DNA of 64,000 nt, taken from Struthio camelus (lineage: Eukaryota; Chordata; Aves; Struthioniformes; Struthionidae). A model generated the notes under the pieces. The model was not told the origin of the DNA, made no database searches, and worked only from the letters and a program-made list of their open reading frames with translations. Numbering within the stretch: the first letter of the stretch is position 1; each line of letters begins with the position of its first letter. This document shows, piece after piece, positions 1 through 13,200 of the stretch. The stretch is taken from the NCBI RefSeq assembly GCF_040807025.1, contig NC_090954.1:21146501-21210500 (forward strand), given 5' to 3'. Position numbers and translations under genes: made by a program.

Positions 1-2549
1 CACTGTTACTCCTGGTTTGTTTGAGGAAACAAAGAGAACGGGATGTCTAACATGGAAGAGGGGGGCAGCCAAAATATCTACAAAAGTGCACATTTTACAC
101 TTCTGCAGTTCAAGGTTAAACATTTCATTTGCACAAATTTCTGAGTCTGCCTCTCTCAAAAGCTGTGCTAGGTAATTAGAATCATTATAACTATTATTAG
201 ACCATAATATTATTATAGCATTTTTGCTACACTTGACATCTGTTGGCTGATAGATTTAACTGGTACATAAGAAATAATTATGCATAGATTTCTTGCAAAT
301 GAGCACCAACACGGAAGGCATTAAAATGTTCTGCGTTGAAAAAGTTAATTTTATGGAGGTATTCTTGAAATAAAAATTCTAAAATTAACAGTTGAACCTT
401 TAAAAACTCCTGTTAAACAAACCACCGGTTTTAAATAGGCAGCTGTTAAAAATCACGACTTTTCTTTAGAGGTTTAATGATAGATACCTGGCTAGGTATC
501 TCCTTCAGATCAACACATGCATCTTCATCCCACCTATCGCAGCGATACAAAGGTTTCTAAAACACTTTCATGTTTCCTTTCCTCTCTGTGCAGCAGATTT
601 TTGAACTCGCAAAGATTCTGAATGTGCAGAGAACCAATATAATCAGGGCTCTTCTAACCTGCTCACTGAAAATCCTACAGAGTTATCAACACACACACAT
701 CTAGAATAAAATATAGCTTCTTTCATCCCACAGAGCCCAAAGAGCTTCACAAACTGGACTCAGGATGCAATTTATCCATCACCGACATTCAACCATACCC
801 AGAGTGGAACACAGCCTTTCTACCAGTATTTAATTACAGCACGTAGCCCCCAGAGAGGAGAAGAATCCAACAGAAACCACAGGAATGATTTATGGAAGCA
901 GAATTTTCTCCCTTCAAACTTAACTCTGGTGAGGGCACGCCACGTTTGTATAAAAGTACTACTGGACTTTTCAGTAAAAATGGTCCAGACCCCAGCATCA
1001 CCTCTCCCCACAAATACTGCACCACAGCACACCCTGCACCCACCATCAGCCGTGGACCAATACAGGAGAACAAACAGGGCACGGTTGCTCCAGCACATTG
1101 AGGATGTCCTTGAAGTGCAGCCTCAACCGGGCCAGGCACCTCAAGTTATCAGTCTTGACAGATAGAAGAGATGAAAGCAGAGGAATCCTGACTGCACAAC
1201 AGTTGTCCTTGAATTCAGAGGGGCCCAAGTTTTACCCCAGTCACACAGGCATGCCATAACAGATGTATGTGCAAGGAAAGAAGATACAGGGGATGGAACT
1301 GCATTGCAGGAAAGGACCAGCCTCTTAAAATTCAAGGAACTGAACACAGCAGCTCAGGACTGACAAAACTTGGGGGCTGTCAGAGCTACTCACAGTTGGA
1401 CAGTGATGTTTTCTCTGGTTAAATGTATTGCACTTAAAGCAATTCCTCCCATTAAAGCTTACTTTGTACTGAGCAAGCGATCAGCAGAGCTCTGGTAGAA
1501 CAAGGTATTCTGGAATTGCTCCCACAGGGAGACCCTATCATAAAAGTGATTGTAATTATTTATTCCAGAGCACCTCATTTTTAGTCCAGAGCAGAGTAAC
1601 CACCCAAGGAGCTTTCTTAGAATTGCTTGAGCAGAATAATTTTTACAACCTTAGTCACATATAGACAAACCTAACTCTCACTGTGGACAGACTTTGGGAG
1701 AATGAAAAGGGAGTAGGGCACTATGGATACAAATTCCCTCTACACATGCCCTTGCAAAGGTCATACTGAGGTGCAAGAACGCCAAATTCTAGCAAAGACA
1801 GAAATGAACAGCTTTTGAGACAGGCTTCAGCACCTTGTATGCTGCTGCTGTAATGAAGCATGCCTCGAAAGCTGTTCGTTTCTCTCTCCCTCCCTTTCTT
1901 TGACCACCTCACAGCTGGACCCAACAGCTAGAATTTGCCTGTTGACTAGGGAGTCTGCTGAGCAGCATCCCACCCTAAAGGCTGCAACTGGCTTTCTGGA
2001 GTGACAACGAAGGCTCAGAGCACAGCAGATAGGGGCCAACTGCAGCGTTGAGTCACCTCCTTGCAGCACCGTAACCACAGCCTGCTGCGTGGCCCCCAGA
2101 AAGGACTGCTCCCGGGGGAACTCGTGGTGGACAGTAGGGCACAAGGCAGGCTGAGGGACTGGAGGATTGGCTCTGAGTGAAATTACACCAGGAGAAGCTT
2201 CCTAGTGAGAAGCCCGGCTCACAGAACACAACACCTGCTTGAATTAGATTAATGGCAGCTCTTTAAAACCAACTGAGTCTTCAGAAACAGGGCATAAGTC
2301 CTCCTCTACAGAGATCTGTCCATCTCACCTCCAGACTAGCAGAGGAACTAGCCAGGCTTTTCACTGTATCTGCCACTCTCTAAAACAAGCCAGAGGAAAT
2401 CAGACTAGGCGAGCTCACCTTAATGAGGCATTGTGCTGGCTAGAGAAAAAAATAAAGCAATTTCCACCCCCTTCACCACCTGTTAGGAGTAGCTACCACT
2501 GATTCCCTGTCCAAAAAAGAACATTTCAAGTAGGGGCTCTGGAGGCTCT
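1..2549. other. Non-coding stretch, probable SIL1 intron 1
   Basis: I see no exon, RNA gene or recognisable repeat here. The sequence is AT-rich at the left end and of mixed composition after about 0.7 kb. Short open frames on both strands lack homology that I recognise and lack consistent splice sites. By inference from the minus-strand donor at 6,773 and mammalian gene order, it would lie in the first intron of SIL1. Confidence 0.35.
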
Positions 2550-3045
2550 GTCCAGGTCTGCTTCTATTCAACTTTTTCATTAATGGCCTGAACAATGAAA
2601 GAGAAAGCATTTTTATAAAATCTGCAATGATGCCCAGAAGTTAAGAGCTGGAAGCACTCTGGAGGTCAGGATGAGAATTGATAAACTGAAGAAAAGGTCA
2701 AAAAAAAATCAATAAGAAGAAAAGCAATAAAGACAATAAAGACAATGCAAAGTACTACACTTAGAAAGGGGGGAAAAAAATCAAATGCACAAATACAGCA
2801 TGAGGAAAAACTACCTCCACCGAGTTAACGCTGAAGAAAATCACCGACTGGAGTGGACTAAGAACGCAACGTGTGTTAGCATTGTGACACCATTGCTCCA
2901 GCTGCAAAAAGCTAAATACCATTTGGGAATTTAATAACATCTGTAAGACAAGAAAAGAAATTATTCCACTCTACTCAGCAGGGCAGAGCTGCAAGGCAAC
3001 GCTGAGTGTTGGGCACCACCTCTCAAAAAGACACAAACTGCCGAG
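2550..3045 (+). mobile_element. Ancient CR1 LINE remnant (ORF2 RT 3' part)
   Basis: Stretches recall the CR1 reverse-transcriptase coding strand in the right order. First comes a 'ttcattaatggcctgaacaa' block (the RT 'F-I-N-D' region) and then a 'tctgcaatgatgcccagaag' block (degenerate FADD-type site). Next comes 'caatgcaaagtactacactt', and finally 'ctactcagcagggcagagct' followed by a 'gttgggcaccacctctcaaaaagac' equivalent. Small indels and A-rich expansions (2,700-2,780) destroy any reading frame. The divergence suggests an old insertion, much older than the copy at 30,981. Both ends are approximate. I assigned it from remembered CR1 family structure. Confidence 0.6.
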
Positions 3046-6000
3046 ACTGGGGAAGAACAGGAGCAGGCAGCGGTGTAGAACAGGCAGCTTCATTAGAAGC
3101 TGTGGAAGGCTTTCTCCATCCCTGCTTCCCTCCAGACTTGTTAACAGCTCTCAGCATGTAACCACTGTTTACAAGGACAACAATCAACTCTGTCTCCTTC
3201 CTTCAGTGAACAAGGAGAAAAGTAGTCTGCTCAATTCGCTGCAGGGAAGAGTTAGGTAAGATGTCAGGCAGGCTACGACCAGGGAGAGCATGGAATCACC
3301 CTAATCGGAGGTCACAGGGCGATGCACCAGGGCTAGCCCAAGACAAGTCTTATCAACCTATGTTGCCAAGGCCCACTTCCGCCCAACCAGGCCCGCTGCG
3401 GGCTCTTCCTGCCTTCAGGAAAGTACAGCAGTGCATCACAGCTCATCTCAAGTGTTACTGCCCAGGACCTGTCCCTGGAGACATAGGAGCAGTGGTTGAG
3501 CACTCCAGGAACCCACAAAGGCACTGAGAGCTGAACGTGGGAGATCCTGTGCTTGGGGTTTTGTCAAGGCCCAGAGAAAACTTCCCCACGGATCTGCACA
3601 AGCATCCACTCACTACTGGGCAGTCTGGATTTGAATATGTATCACCTGGCCTCAAAACAGGGGTACGAAGAAGACTCTTCCAGCCTTGCACTTGACTTCA
3701 GCATCCTCGATCTGGCCACTCCTACACCACTACAGCAGTGACTTTTAGAACTAAGTTAACAGCCTTCCCTTCCCCAAAATACAACAGGGCTCTCTATTCT
3801 GCTGAAAAGGCACCCACACAACAACACAGAACAAGCACGGCCATACCAATTTCAATTCCTATCTTCATTAGCTTTTAGGAAGAAAACTCTTCAGCTCAAC
3901 TTGCCACCAACTTATCCTGGCAGTGAAGAGAGTCTTCCTGCACGCTGCAAAGGGAGGAGATGCTGGCCCTATCTGCCAGTGAGGAAGGGTGAGATTTTTT
4001 CCACCTTTTACTGTCTAATAGCTCCACTGATGTGCAGAATAGGCTAGAGCCTTTAAGGATCATCACCCAATCTAGCAGGGAATCCTTTACTACTTCAGAT
4101 AAAATAATCTGAGGTAAGGGTTACTGGATGTAAGTGCTCCTTGAAACAAGGCGTTTCAAAGCCCAACAGAGCAGCTGTGCCCGAGGAGCTGATGTAACAC
4201 GCTCACAGCTGCACCAGCCGCACAAGCACAGCACAAAACCTCGACTGACGGCTCTGAAGCAAATCCTGGAAGAGGAACAAGATCTAGAAGCCTCATGCAA
4301 AATTTGCGCTTAACTTACAGGAACATTAGTGCATTTAAGATCTCATGCTGCCTTGAGAGGATTTTTTTTTTTAATCAGAAATTTAGGAACAAGCTGCCTT
4401 TTGAACCACAGCCAGAAGAGATGTTACAAAACCTCTGTGAGACGCACCGTCTCCTTTCACATGGCTATTTCCCAGAAGATCCCTCGTGTTGTGTCATTAC
4501 CGATTTCAGGTGCTAAGAAACTCTCCATGTTTATAATAAATAACAACTAGCTTTATACAGAACTTACCAACAAAATGTTTGACAAATCTAAATTGAAGCT
4601 GATTCACCTGCTTTAAAAGTGAAAGTCAAACATTATTTTTCAGAGGGGAAACTGAGTGGCAAGAGGTCTGAAGCAGGTTAGGAAAGGCCACAGAGGGAGT
4701 TAGCACCAGAGAGGATAAGCACATAGAAGGTCTATTATCCCTAAATTTATCTCATTAATCTACTGCCTTGCAAATTTTCAGGGTACAGTTGACATGCTTT
4801 CAATCACACCTGCCCAGCTTGATCAAGTCTGTATTTAAGTAGTCTTCAAATTCCTTGAGAGATAAGAGCAGCCAGAAAGAGGACTTGGGAGTGCTAGAGA
4901 GGTTTTTTTTTTGTTTTTTTTTTTTTTGAGTGCTTTACTGTTCACACTAAAGAATTTCTCAGCAGTGAGAAAGAAGGTGGCAATACCTGTCTTCCATTTC
5001 TTTAGGGTGTGGGGCAGCTTTGCATGGTTAAGGGCTGCTCTGACAACTCAGGAATTGGCAGTTTCTAGCTTATTTCCACGAAAAGGAACATATTTGTATG
5101 CCTTCAAATCTAGTAAATACAGGCCATCTAGTCATCAAATCTAGTATATCAGGTCATAAAGAGCACAGACCCCAGGACCTGGCAGAAACCGTTCTCATCC
5201 CTAGTAGCTTCGCTTCTACATTGAAGCGTGTGGCAGCTGTGCCCTAAGTCTCTGGGACAGTCCTCTGAACGCTTCCACCCCAGAAACACCTCGGAGGCTG
5301 CTGAAAAAATACCAGTGTGGTCCAGCCTGGTCATTTTAAAGTAAGGTTGGAAAAAAAATGGAGGAAAGAATGAAAAACATCCCTTAAGAATGCTACTCCC
5401 AGAGCGGAAATGAATTCAAAAGGATCATGCAGACCAGAAACACAGTGCCACCACGTTCAGCAAAAGACAGGGTGTATCATCTCCTTCTAACACTTTAGAG
5501 ACTTATCTGCACTTAAAAGCTGTCCTACCACAGCTATGCACTGGAACAGCCTCCTAACGTAGACAGCTCTGGCAACAGGAATTCCTTTGCCTCTGCAGAT
5601 TATACTAGTTTGGCAAGCAATTAAATAGCCTCAGTGAAGTCATACATTCCACCTCTAAACCCAACTCGTACTAGGCTAGTTTTATCAGCAAAACGCTGAA
5701 AAATAAATAACTTGCTACTAAGATATCAAGCCTAAAAAAAACTTGTTAGTGTAAACCTAGGCCATCCCGAGAGGTGACTGGTGTTGATTATTCGTGTAAG
5801 ACTTCTAATAAGAGTGTTAGTCAACTGCTGAAGTTAAAATGTTAAGTCAATATTCACTGTTTGTACACAAAAATCTCATTTGCTCAGTTTTCACTCTCTT
5901 GCTTGGTGCAACATATAATTTCACCCGTTCTCCAGTAAAAGGGCCATACGCAAGCTTGTAGCAAGTTAATTAAACTGTATTAACTCAGCCCTCTGAGTAC

Positions 6001-6150
6001 TGAGCAGATAATCTGGACACAAAAATCCGTTTTAATAGCCTTGAACCACAGCAAAGGTGCAAGGGCTCGAGGTCATCAAGCCTGCCGCGGCACCCTGGAC
6101 AGACCCCGAACTGTTTCTGTGCGTTGAACCTGTACTTAAAAACCGTCTGC
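3046..6150. other. Non-coding stretch, no gene seen
   Basis: I find no supported gene. There are two poly-T tracts (about 4,361-4,372 and 4,903-4,926) and a short local duplication around 5,105-5,150 ('caaatctagta' twice). Composition becomes CpG-rich only after about 6,060, at the edge of the next island. It is probably intronic if the SIL1 inference holds. Confidence 0.4.
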
Positions 6151-6565
6151 GGACGGGATGCGAGTCTCCGCAGACACGCCGCTCCCGTGCCCAACTCACT
6201 CTGTTACGCAGACAGACCCGCAGGCGAGCTGTGCGGGCCGGCTAAGCTCGCAGGCAGGCAGAGGAAGCCTTCCCGGCCGCTCAGGGCCTACACAGACGAG
6301 CAATAACCTCCCCCCGGCCCCAGCAGCTTTTCTGGCACCATCGCTGCCACACACCTCAGAGGGCGCCGCGGCCTACGTTTTTGGCTCAAAAAGAACAAAA
6401 AGCGGCTGCGTTTATTCCCCCGAGGACGGGCCACAAACCCCACTGAACTCACGCCAAGTTCCTTTATTCCCGCCCCGGCCGCCAGCACCGGCGCTGCGCC
6501 CCGCGCCCCACGGCGGCCCGCGGCCGGGCCCGGGCCCCACCACGGCCGGACCCGGCTCCCGGCAA

Positions 6566-6593
6566 CCGCCGCCGCCGCCGCCGCCGCCGCCGC
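6566..6593. repeat. (CCG)9 trinucleotide repeat
   Basis: Nine uninterrupted CCG units plus one base lie inside CpG island 1. If the minus-strand transcript is real, it would lie in its first intron just past the donor, as CGG on the RNA. Such tracts are polymorphic. Confidence 0.9.
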
Positions 6594-6743
6594 GGCAACG
6601 GGCGCCGCGCGCGCGCGCCCGGGGGAGGGGTGGGGAGCGGGGGCGGCTGCGCGCGCGCGCTGCGCCGCGCGGGGCCCGGCAGCCACCCCCGGCCCACGCC
6701 AGAGGGCACCGGCAGAGCCCACGTGCCCCCCGCAGCGCGCCAA

Positions 6744-6757
6744 CCCCCCCCCCCCCC
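6744..6757. repeat. C14 homopolymer
   Basis: Fourteen consecutive C residues sit about 15 bases inside the putative minus-strand intron, reading G14 in that RNA. It may form a G-rich structure next to the splice donor. Length is likely to vary between reads and individuals. Confidence 0.85.
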
Positions 6758-6772
6758 ACCTCCCGCACTCAC

Positions 6773-6850
6773 CGCTCCTCACTGCGCACGCTCCGCTCCC
6801 CCCCTCCCCCGGCACGACCGGAACGCCCCGCAGCGCCAATCCGCGCTCGC
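6773..6850 (-). other. Candidate non-coding first exon (SIL1?), donor only
   Basis: On the minus strand the sequence reads AGCG|GTGAGTGCGGG with the exon's last base at 6,773. This is an almost perfect 5' splice site in the middle of a CpG island. The upstream (higher-coordinate) boundary is not defined by anything I can see, and 6,850 is a guess. The identity as SIL1 exon 1 rests only on expected synteny (SIL1 minus, MATR3 plus). A different gene or an lncRNA is equally compatible with the sequence itself. Confidence 0.3.
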
Positions 6851-7290
6851 CGCATCGCCGCGGCTCCGCCCCCGCCCCGCCCCGCCCACGCGCCGGGCGG
6901 CCGTTGGGGCCGTTGGGGCGGAGCCGCGCCCACGCCCCGCCCACCGCGCGGCCGTCCCGCCTGAGGGGGGGGGAGCGCGTGCGCACGGAGGTGCCGGGCG
7001 CGGAGCGCTGTTGGCGCCGTCACGGCGCTGCCTCGCGGCTCCGTGGCGGGGTCCGGCGTGGGGCAGGCGCCGCCGCCGCGGGCCCCCGCGGGGAACCGTG
7101 CTGCCCTGCCCTGGTGCCCTGGCCGGCCGGCAGACGGGCACCGCTGGCCTGGCCGAGTGCCCGGGGGCCCCGCAGGCCCCGGCCGGCAGCGCCCTGGGAC
7201 ACCCTGCAGCACACCCCGGAGGGCAGCGCGGCCCAGCGCCGGGCGGGGGTCTGGCCCTGCTTTGGCTGGGCGTAGATACCTCGGGACTTG

Positions 7291-10200
7291 GTGTGATGTC
7301 CGTCCAGGGCCGTAAAACAGGCAACAGGCAGGACGGTTCCCCCAGGGCTCAGTAATGACCCCAGAGAAATTAAGAAATAGTCAACAAGTGTTCAGCGTAA
7401 GGAGCAGGAGGGTGAGAGGACTACGTAGGGTGACAGGAGAAACGGGATGGGGAGTGGTGGTAGGACGCAGGCTTAAACGTTTTGTTTGTCCCGAGATGTG
7501 ACACAGCTCTTCGCATTTCTGTCTTGACGTCTGCTAAAGGAACGCAAACGCAGCCCCACGTGCCATGGCCGTTTTGCCAGAGTTCCCAGTGAGACAGCCT
7601 AGCAGGGATTTTACCCAACAGAAAATCTCTCTTTCACAGCCCTCTTCAACCCAGGGCAGCGGGGAGTAGAAACTTAAGATGCTGCTTGAGCAGTCAGTGG
7701 CAGCTGGTCTCGCTGCTGCTTGGTATTCAAGAGACACCTTTGCTTTGGGCGAATGGCCTGTTCCTGACAACAAATATCAATCCCGTTAAAGTAGTGTCAG
7801 GCCATAAAGAAACCCAGTCAGACTGGAAATGATTGACTAATTACATTTCAGTATTAATTGCAGGGAAACGGTTAAATAAATTGCTTTTCCAAATGATGTC
7901 TGTGTTCTCCTGGGGACAGGATGGTGGCCTGATGCCGCAGCTAGCTGCTTGCTGACAGATTTTTGCCTGTTGGTTTAGCACTCAGAGTTTTCCCCTTTCA
8001 CAGTGTCCGTGCTGACTCTAAACACTCAGAGTTTTGCTTTGGTCATCTTGCATCGTCCCACTGACTGATATTAGACCACAGAGATCACTCTTTTTTCGTC
8101 ATCTTTGGGCACCAGCTGTGCAACAGCTCATCCTAAATCTGCTTAACCAGCAGAAGGGGAGGGAGGGAGGCAAATAAAAGACCTAGTATTTGCTCTTTGC
8201 AGACATCATCACTTTGCCACGACACGGCAAGCATCGGTGAGCGCAGTATTGCGGAGCACACTGCTGAAGGACAGCTGAAGGCATTACCCATTAGCCTCTA
8301 TATGCTTACTGCTGTCAAAGAAAGAAAGAAAAGGATTACAGGAGCAATTAGGAGCCAGAAAAACTCCTCCACGGCTGCTGACTTACTTCAGCAGATCATT
8401 CCGGCGTCATCTTGCAAAACAGGCAGGGCTGAAGTGGGGCATGAGTTGGGAAGGAGAGGTACCATTGACCTCTGCGTCAGAGTGAAGGACAGCGTTCAGA
8501 GTCAATGGCTTCTGCCACTGGATCGTGTCGTGGGTTGACTGCCGGCCCCTCACATTCTTGGTCTCACAGAGATCACATGCTCAGTGTCTCCCCAGTATAA
8601 GAACTGAGGGCATCGCATGAAACGTAGAGACTAAGTTTACAGGGGCTCAGAAAGTGACCGGACAAATTCACAGGATAAAATTCTGCTGAGGGCATTTAAA
8701 TAAATGTTCAAACTCAAGGCTGCCTCCTCCATCTCAGGCAGTCCTTCAGCTCAGATCACAGGAGGCTGGAGGAGAGCCTGGGGAAGCACCACTACGTGTT
8801 TCTCTGGTTCTTATGCCCTTACCGACCGTGGCCGCACTCAAAGCACAATGCTGGGCTACCAGGACCTTTGGGCTGAGCTAGAGTAGCCTCAAGGACCTGG
8901 CTGGGCAGCCAGGCAGCGGTGCGTGGGGCTCTCTCCAGCACCAAGCCAGCCAGCGAAGTTACGGAGGAGAGTCAGGGTTCCTGGCTTCCACAAAGACCCT
9001 GCAGTGATATTTCTTACGCATGAGACAGTTTCGGAGTTGCCCTGCCTTTGTTTCACCACTGTCCTTTTCACACAGCTCCCCAGCAATGGGATGCACTGCT
9101 AGGAGGGAAGCTGGAGGGGAACAGAGATAGCCACAATCCCCCCGACACTAGCAATGCAGCTACAAAAGGGTGCGTGGGCCAGTGGCTGTGGTGACCCTTC
9201 CGTCCTATGCTAGCAGAGCTTCCAGGAGGCCTGGTGCAGTGTAAACTCTGCTCTGGGGCAGGGCCCTGGGGCAGCAGGGATCTCAAGTCTCTTGCCGTTC
9301 CCTGTGGTCAGCAGGCTGCGGGGAAAGGAGAAGGTGGCATTTGCACATCTGTGTATCAGATGCAGTCAGCTTGGCCCATCATGTCTTGCCTGCTGCTGGC
9401 TGCTTTCACCTCAGATCTGTCCCCTTTATTTTTCACACTTTTTGAGGGAGATGCTAAAGTTTCAGGTAAATACAAGGGTGTTAATTCACAGTCTTGGCAC
9501 CTAAGGTCCCCTGGACCACACTGAAGAAGAGGTGAGAAAGTCAGACTGGAAAGCATACAAACTGCTTCTCCTCTGCCTTCCCCACACAGGGCCTCAAAAG
9601 ATGTGAGCTTGCAGGACGCCTAAAGGTACCTCCTGCTGCAGGATCACTGCTCCTAACGTCGTAGCAAGGCACTGACTCATGAACGATGGCAGATTAAAAT
9701 CAGGTGGCCAAAGCATTTCCCATCCCTCTCTCTCCGAGGGTGCCTGTGGGGAGAATCTGAGCCACGGATCTGAAACGGGCCAGCCTGAATCCTCCGTGCA
9801 CCAGGGTGTTCCCTTCCAGCAATGGGGAAACCGGAATGCATAAGACAGCAGAAAAGCCACAGCCGTGAGCTCCATAAACCTCTTCCCAGCCAGTGTCTGC
9901 GAGGAACTGTCTGGTGCCCGGGTACCTGTGGCTGCTTGAGGCCACAAGAAGGTACTGCACACCAGTAAATATCCAAAGATGCCCTCCCAGTTCCAAAATT
10001 ACTACTGCAACACTCATAATGGCTGCACCTTGATTGTGTGCTTAATAGCTGGCTATGGGAATTATCCAGTGAAGGATGCACACCACCACCACCACCACCA
10101 CAACAAGCAACAGCCGACCAGACAGCGTGCTGTGACATGGTATAGTGAGAATCACCAGGTACTTCACGAGGGAAGCTGTGTGCTTTGTCATTTGGGCTGA

Positions 10201-13200
10201 TGGGCAGTAGGACTCCTCTGAAGAGTGCAAGAGTCACCCGTGCACCGTGCTTTGCTGCTGGTACCCACAAAGAGACCCAGGAAGAAAGGCAGCAATTGTT
10301 TTCTCTCCTTATCCACCTTTCTCCACCTCTCCAGCCTTTCTTACTCCGTGTGTTCCTGCACAGCCCAAGCACTGAGTTCTTGAGCTGGGCTGCCTGCTGG
10401 CATCTAGCAATTGCATTTTGTTTTATTTTTACAGTGTTGCTCATGCAGAGCCTTTATGGATGAGACTGGATTTGCAGCATTAGTGTCTCAGACTTCAGCA
10501 CCACCATCAGCACCTCCGAGCTCTCCAAGATTTCCTTGCAACCTCGGCCTTTGGGAGGGCTCTTTTCCTCTTTATTACATAAGGTGCATAAGCAGACAGA
10601 GATGTGAGGGGAAAGCAGCGCCTTCCGGAGCCGAGACTGTTACATTTTCTGGCACCCTTATTATATCGGCGCAGTAAAAATAAGGACAGAATGGATTCAG
10701 GCATAAGAGAGGTGAGAAAGCTGCGCAAGGGATTTATGAGCAAGCTTGACCAAGGAATAAGCTTCCGAGTTGCCACTAAACACCAAAAAGGCCAGAAGCA
10801 AGGCTGAGATGCTTTGGCAAGTGCACTGCAGGCAGGATTCCAGTCCTCATCATTTTCTCTCAAACCTCCCGTGTTTTGTGCCTCCAGTTCCTGGAGTCAG
10901 GTGATGGATTGTATTAAAATCTCAACTTTCATTTAAAGAAAATGAAATGTTTTCAATCTTTCCTGGTTGGATATAAACACCTCAAAATCAGAATCCTGAA
11001 GGCTCAAAACACAGAAAGCACATAAAAAGTTCTCCACAGATTTATTGAGTTTTAATGCCATGATTTTTCAGGCAGCTGCGTGATTGTTGGCAGGACATAA
11101 CTCCTGATTTTTGAGTGCTCGGGGCTGAAAATACTGTGATACTCAAGCCTTTTCCTCCCATTCACTTTGACACTCTCAGCTCCCGTGGCTCATCAGAGCT
11201 GTGAGCATTGCCATCAGCTCAGGACGGGGCTGTTGTTCCTCATTGGCAGCAGCACATCTGAGGACCAGGGCTGAGAAAGAGTCGAGACCTCTCTTTTAGG
11301 CACAAAAGAAGGAGCAATGAAACCTCTTCATCCAACCAAGCCTCCAGGCAGATGGCACTGGCAGGCTCCTAGTGGCCCTGGGCTTCCCAGTAGGGCAGAG
11401 CTGGCCTGTCCCTCTCTGCTTACAGACCCAAGAACTGGGATGCCGCTTGCAGATGTGGAAGCAGAGACCCTTGTGGTAGTGGTCACAAGGAGGACCCCTG
11501 TGGAAAGCAAGGGGAAAGGCTGTTTGTGGCACTGCGTTTGCTAGCGTGGCGAACTAAGGGTTTCTGAGCAAGGCAAACCGGACTTAAGGCATGCTCTTGG
11601 TGTAAGTAAACCTGATCACGTCACAGATACACGTGCCTTGCCTCTCTGATTTCTCAGCCAAAAGCAAGTAGCCCTGCAAGGCCTCACATGTTGGCTCAGG
11701 CACAAGAAGAGCTTCTCCGCAGCGTCTTACCTGTTTTGCAGCCTAGCTGCGATGCAGCAGTGCTCTGCTGCTCTGACCTTGCAGCTCGCAGAGGAGCTGT
11801 GAGCTTCTGCTTTCTTGACAGTTTTCCTCATTGACCTGGAGACCTGGGACATCTTCTCTCCTGTGAGATGGTGGATCTCAAGTTAGTTTGGCAGCTGACC
11901 CTTTTCATGATGGCTGCTGAGCTTATTCCATGCCTGTTAGAGACAATTTGTACCAGACAGGTAGCATGACACAGCTAGATCTGGTGGCCAGACACAGGAT
12001 CTGACACTCTTTCATCCCGCCCATACAGTTCAAAGGAGCACTATTCCCCATCCTTGGGCAGGAGAGAGCCTTGGCCACAAGATATAATTGCTCTGTTGCG
12101 GATGGGAGGTAAAAGTAAAATTTGAGCAGCAGGTGTTGCAGGAATATCAGCAGGAGGCGACGAGCTTCTTTGCACAGGCTCTGCCTCAGCTCTCCTATTT
12201 ATTAGTGTTTTCCTGGAAATCTTTTGGAGTGTTAAGAATAACAAAGTTCCCCTCCTCCCCAGCGGGGACAGGTCTAACATAAAACATGGATGCAGCTATC
12301 CCTGAGCTTTCAGGGAAGGGAAGGTGCTGCAGCGACTGCTGCCCTTGGGGTGTCTAAGCTCAGCCTTTGAGTCTGGCCCCTGTAGAAGGAGCCTAAACAC
12401 AACCACCAAGCCCTGGGGTACCAGGCCTAATCCTGCAGATCATCCCAGCTGCCTTGCAGACCTGCAGCCCATTCTGGGGCTGTGGGGCCAGGCTCTGTAT
12501 GTGCACACGGCTCTGCGCCTGCAGCATTGCTCTTTGCTGGGGCCTCCTCCCAGAACTACTTGTTTAAAATATGGATCTTCCAAATGCCACCAATTAAAAT
12601 GGTCAGCAGTCATTTGCCGGGGTAACGCACACCGTCAAAGTCATCAGATATTTCTTAAGACCAAATTCCATCTTCATCAATTCCATCTGCCACAGGGTGC
12701 AGCATCATCCAGTGCCATATTCTCCAGGGAGGTGTTGCCATCTCTGTTTGCCAGACATGGCCACCTAAGAGCTCTGCCCTTTCCCCAACCTCTCCTCCTC
12801 GCCCATGTCTGTCTGCTCCAGGTTTTGATGGAGATTTCGGGCCCACACTGTGCTCCCTCTGCTCCCCTGGTACCCTGGGGGAGACAAGGACGTCCAGGCC
12901 AGATACTCTTGGATGTTGCATGTCCAAAAGCAGAGCTTTGCTTTGAGTCGATAGCTGCAGGAAAAGGTTTGTGTTGAAAAATATCAAATCCAGCATCCAG
13001 TAAATGGCTGCTAGGGTCAGGGGTTGGTCTGATTTCCTTCCCCTTGAGGAGAAAGCATGGTCCTGTGCTGGGCTAAAAGAGCAGGAAGATGTTCCTCCCC
13101 CTCAGGCGGCGTAGCAGAGCTGAGCCCCATCCCACGGTGCAGGGCAAGGCATGCAGCGCAGGGCGGTAGAGCAATGGCTGCAGCAGCAGGGTGCCGGGGT

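Larger units (their letters stand above)
6160..7290. promoter_or_regulatory. CpG island 1, probable divergent (SIL1) promoter
   Basis: About 1.1 kb of very GC- and CpG-dense DNA contrasts sharply with both flanks. It contains a CCAAT box (6,836-6,840), a run of GC boxes (about 6,865-6,895) and NRF1-like TGCGCA sites (about 6,782 and 6,980). It also holds a (CCG)9 tract and a C14 tract. This is the usual make-up of a TATA-less housekeeping promoter. A consensus minus-strand splice donor lies inside it. In mammals SIL1 is transcribed away from MATR3 and is the next gene upstream, so I infer the SIL1 promoter. No SIL1 protein sequence is present to prove it. Confidence 0.6.

Noticed and set aside
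6158-7355. Overlapping 180-270 codon frames on both strands
   Set aside because: Compositional artefacts of CpG island 1: Pro/Arg/Ala-rich, mutually overlapping, with no conserved block.
9979-10200. Frame with a run of histidines
   Set aside because: The run is a (CAC)7 microsatellite, and nothing else in the frame resembles a protein.
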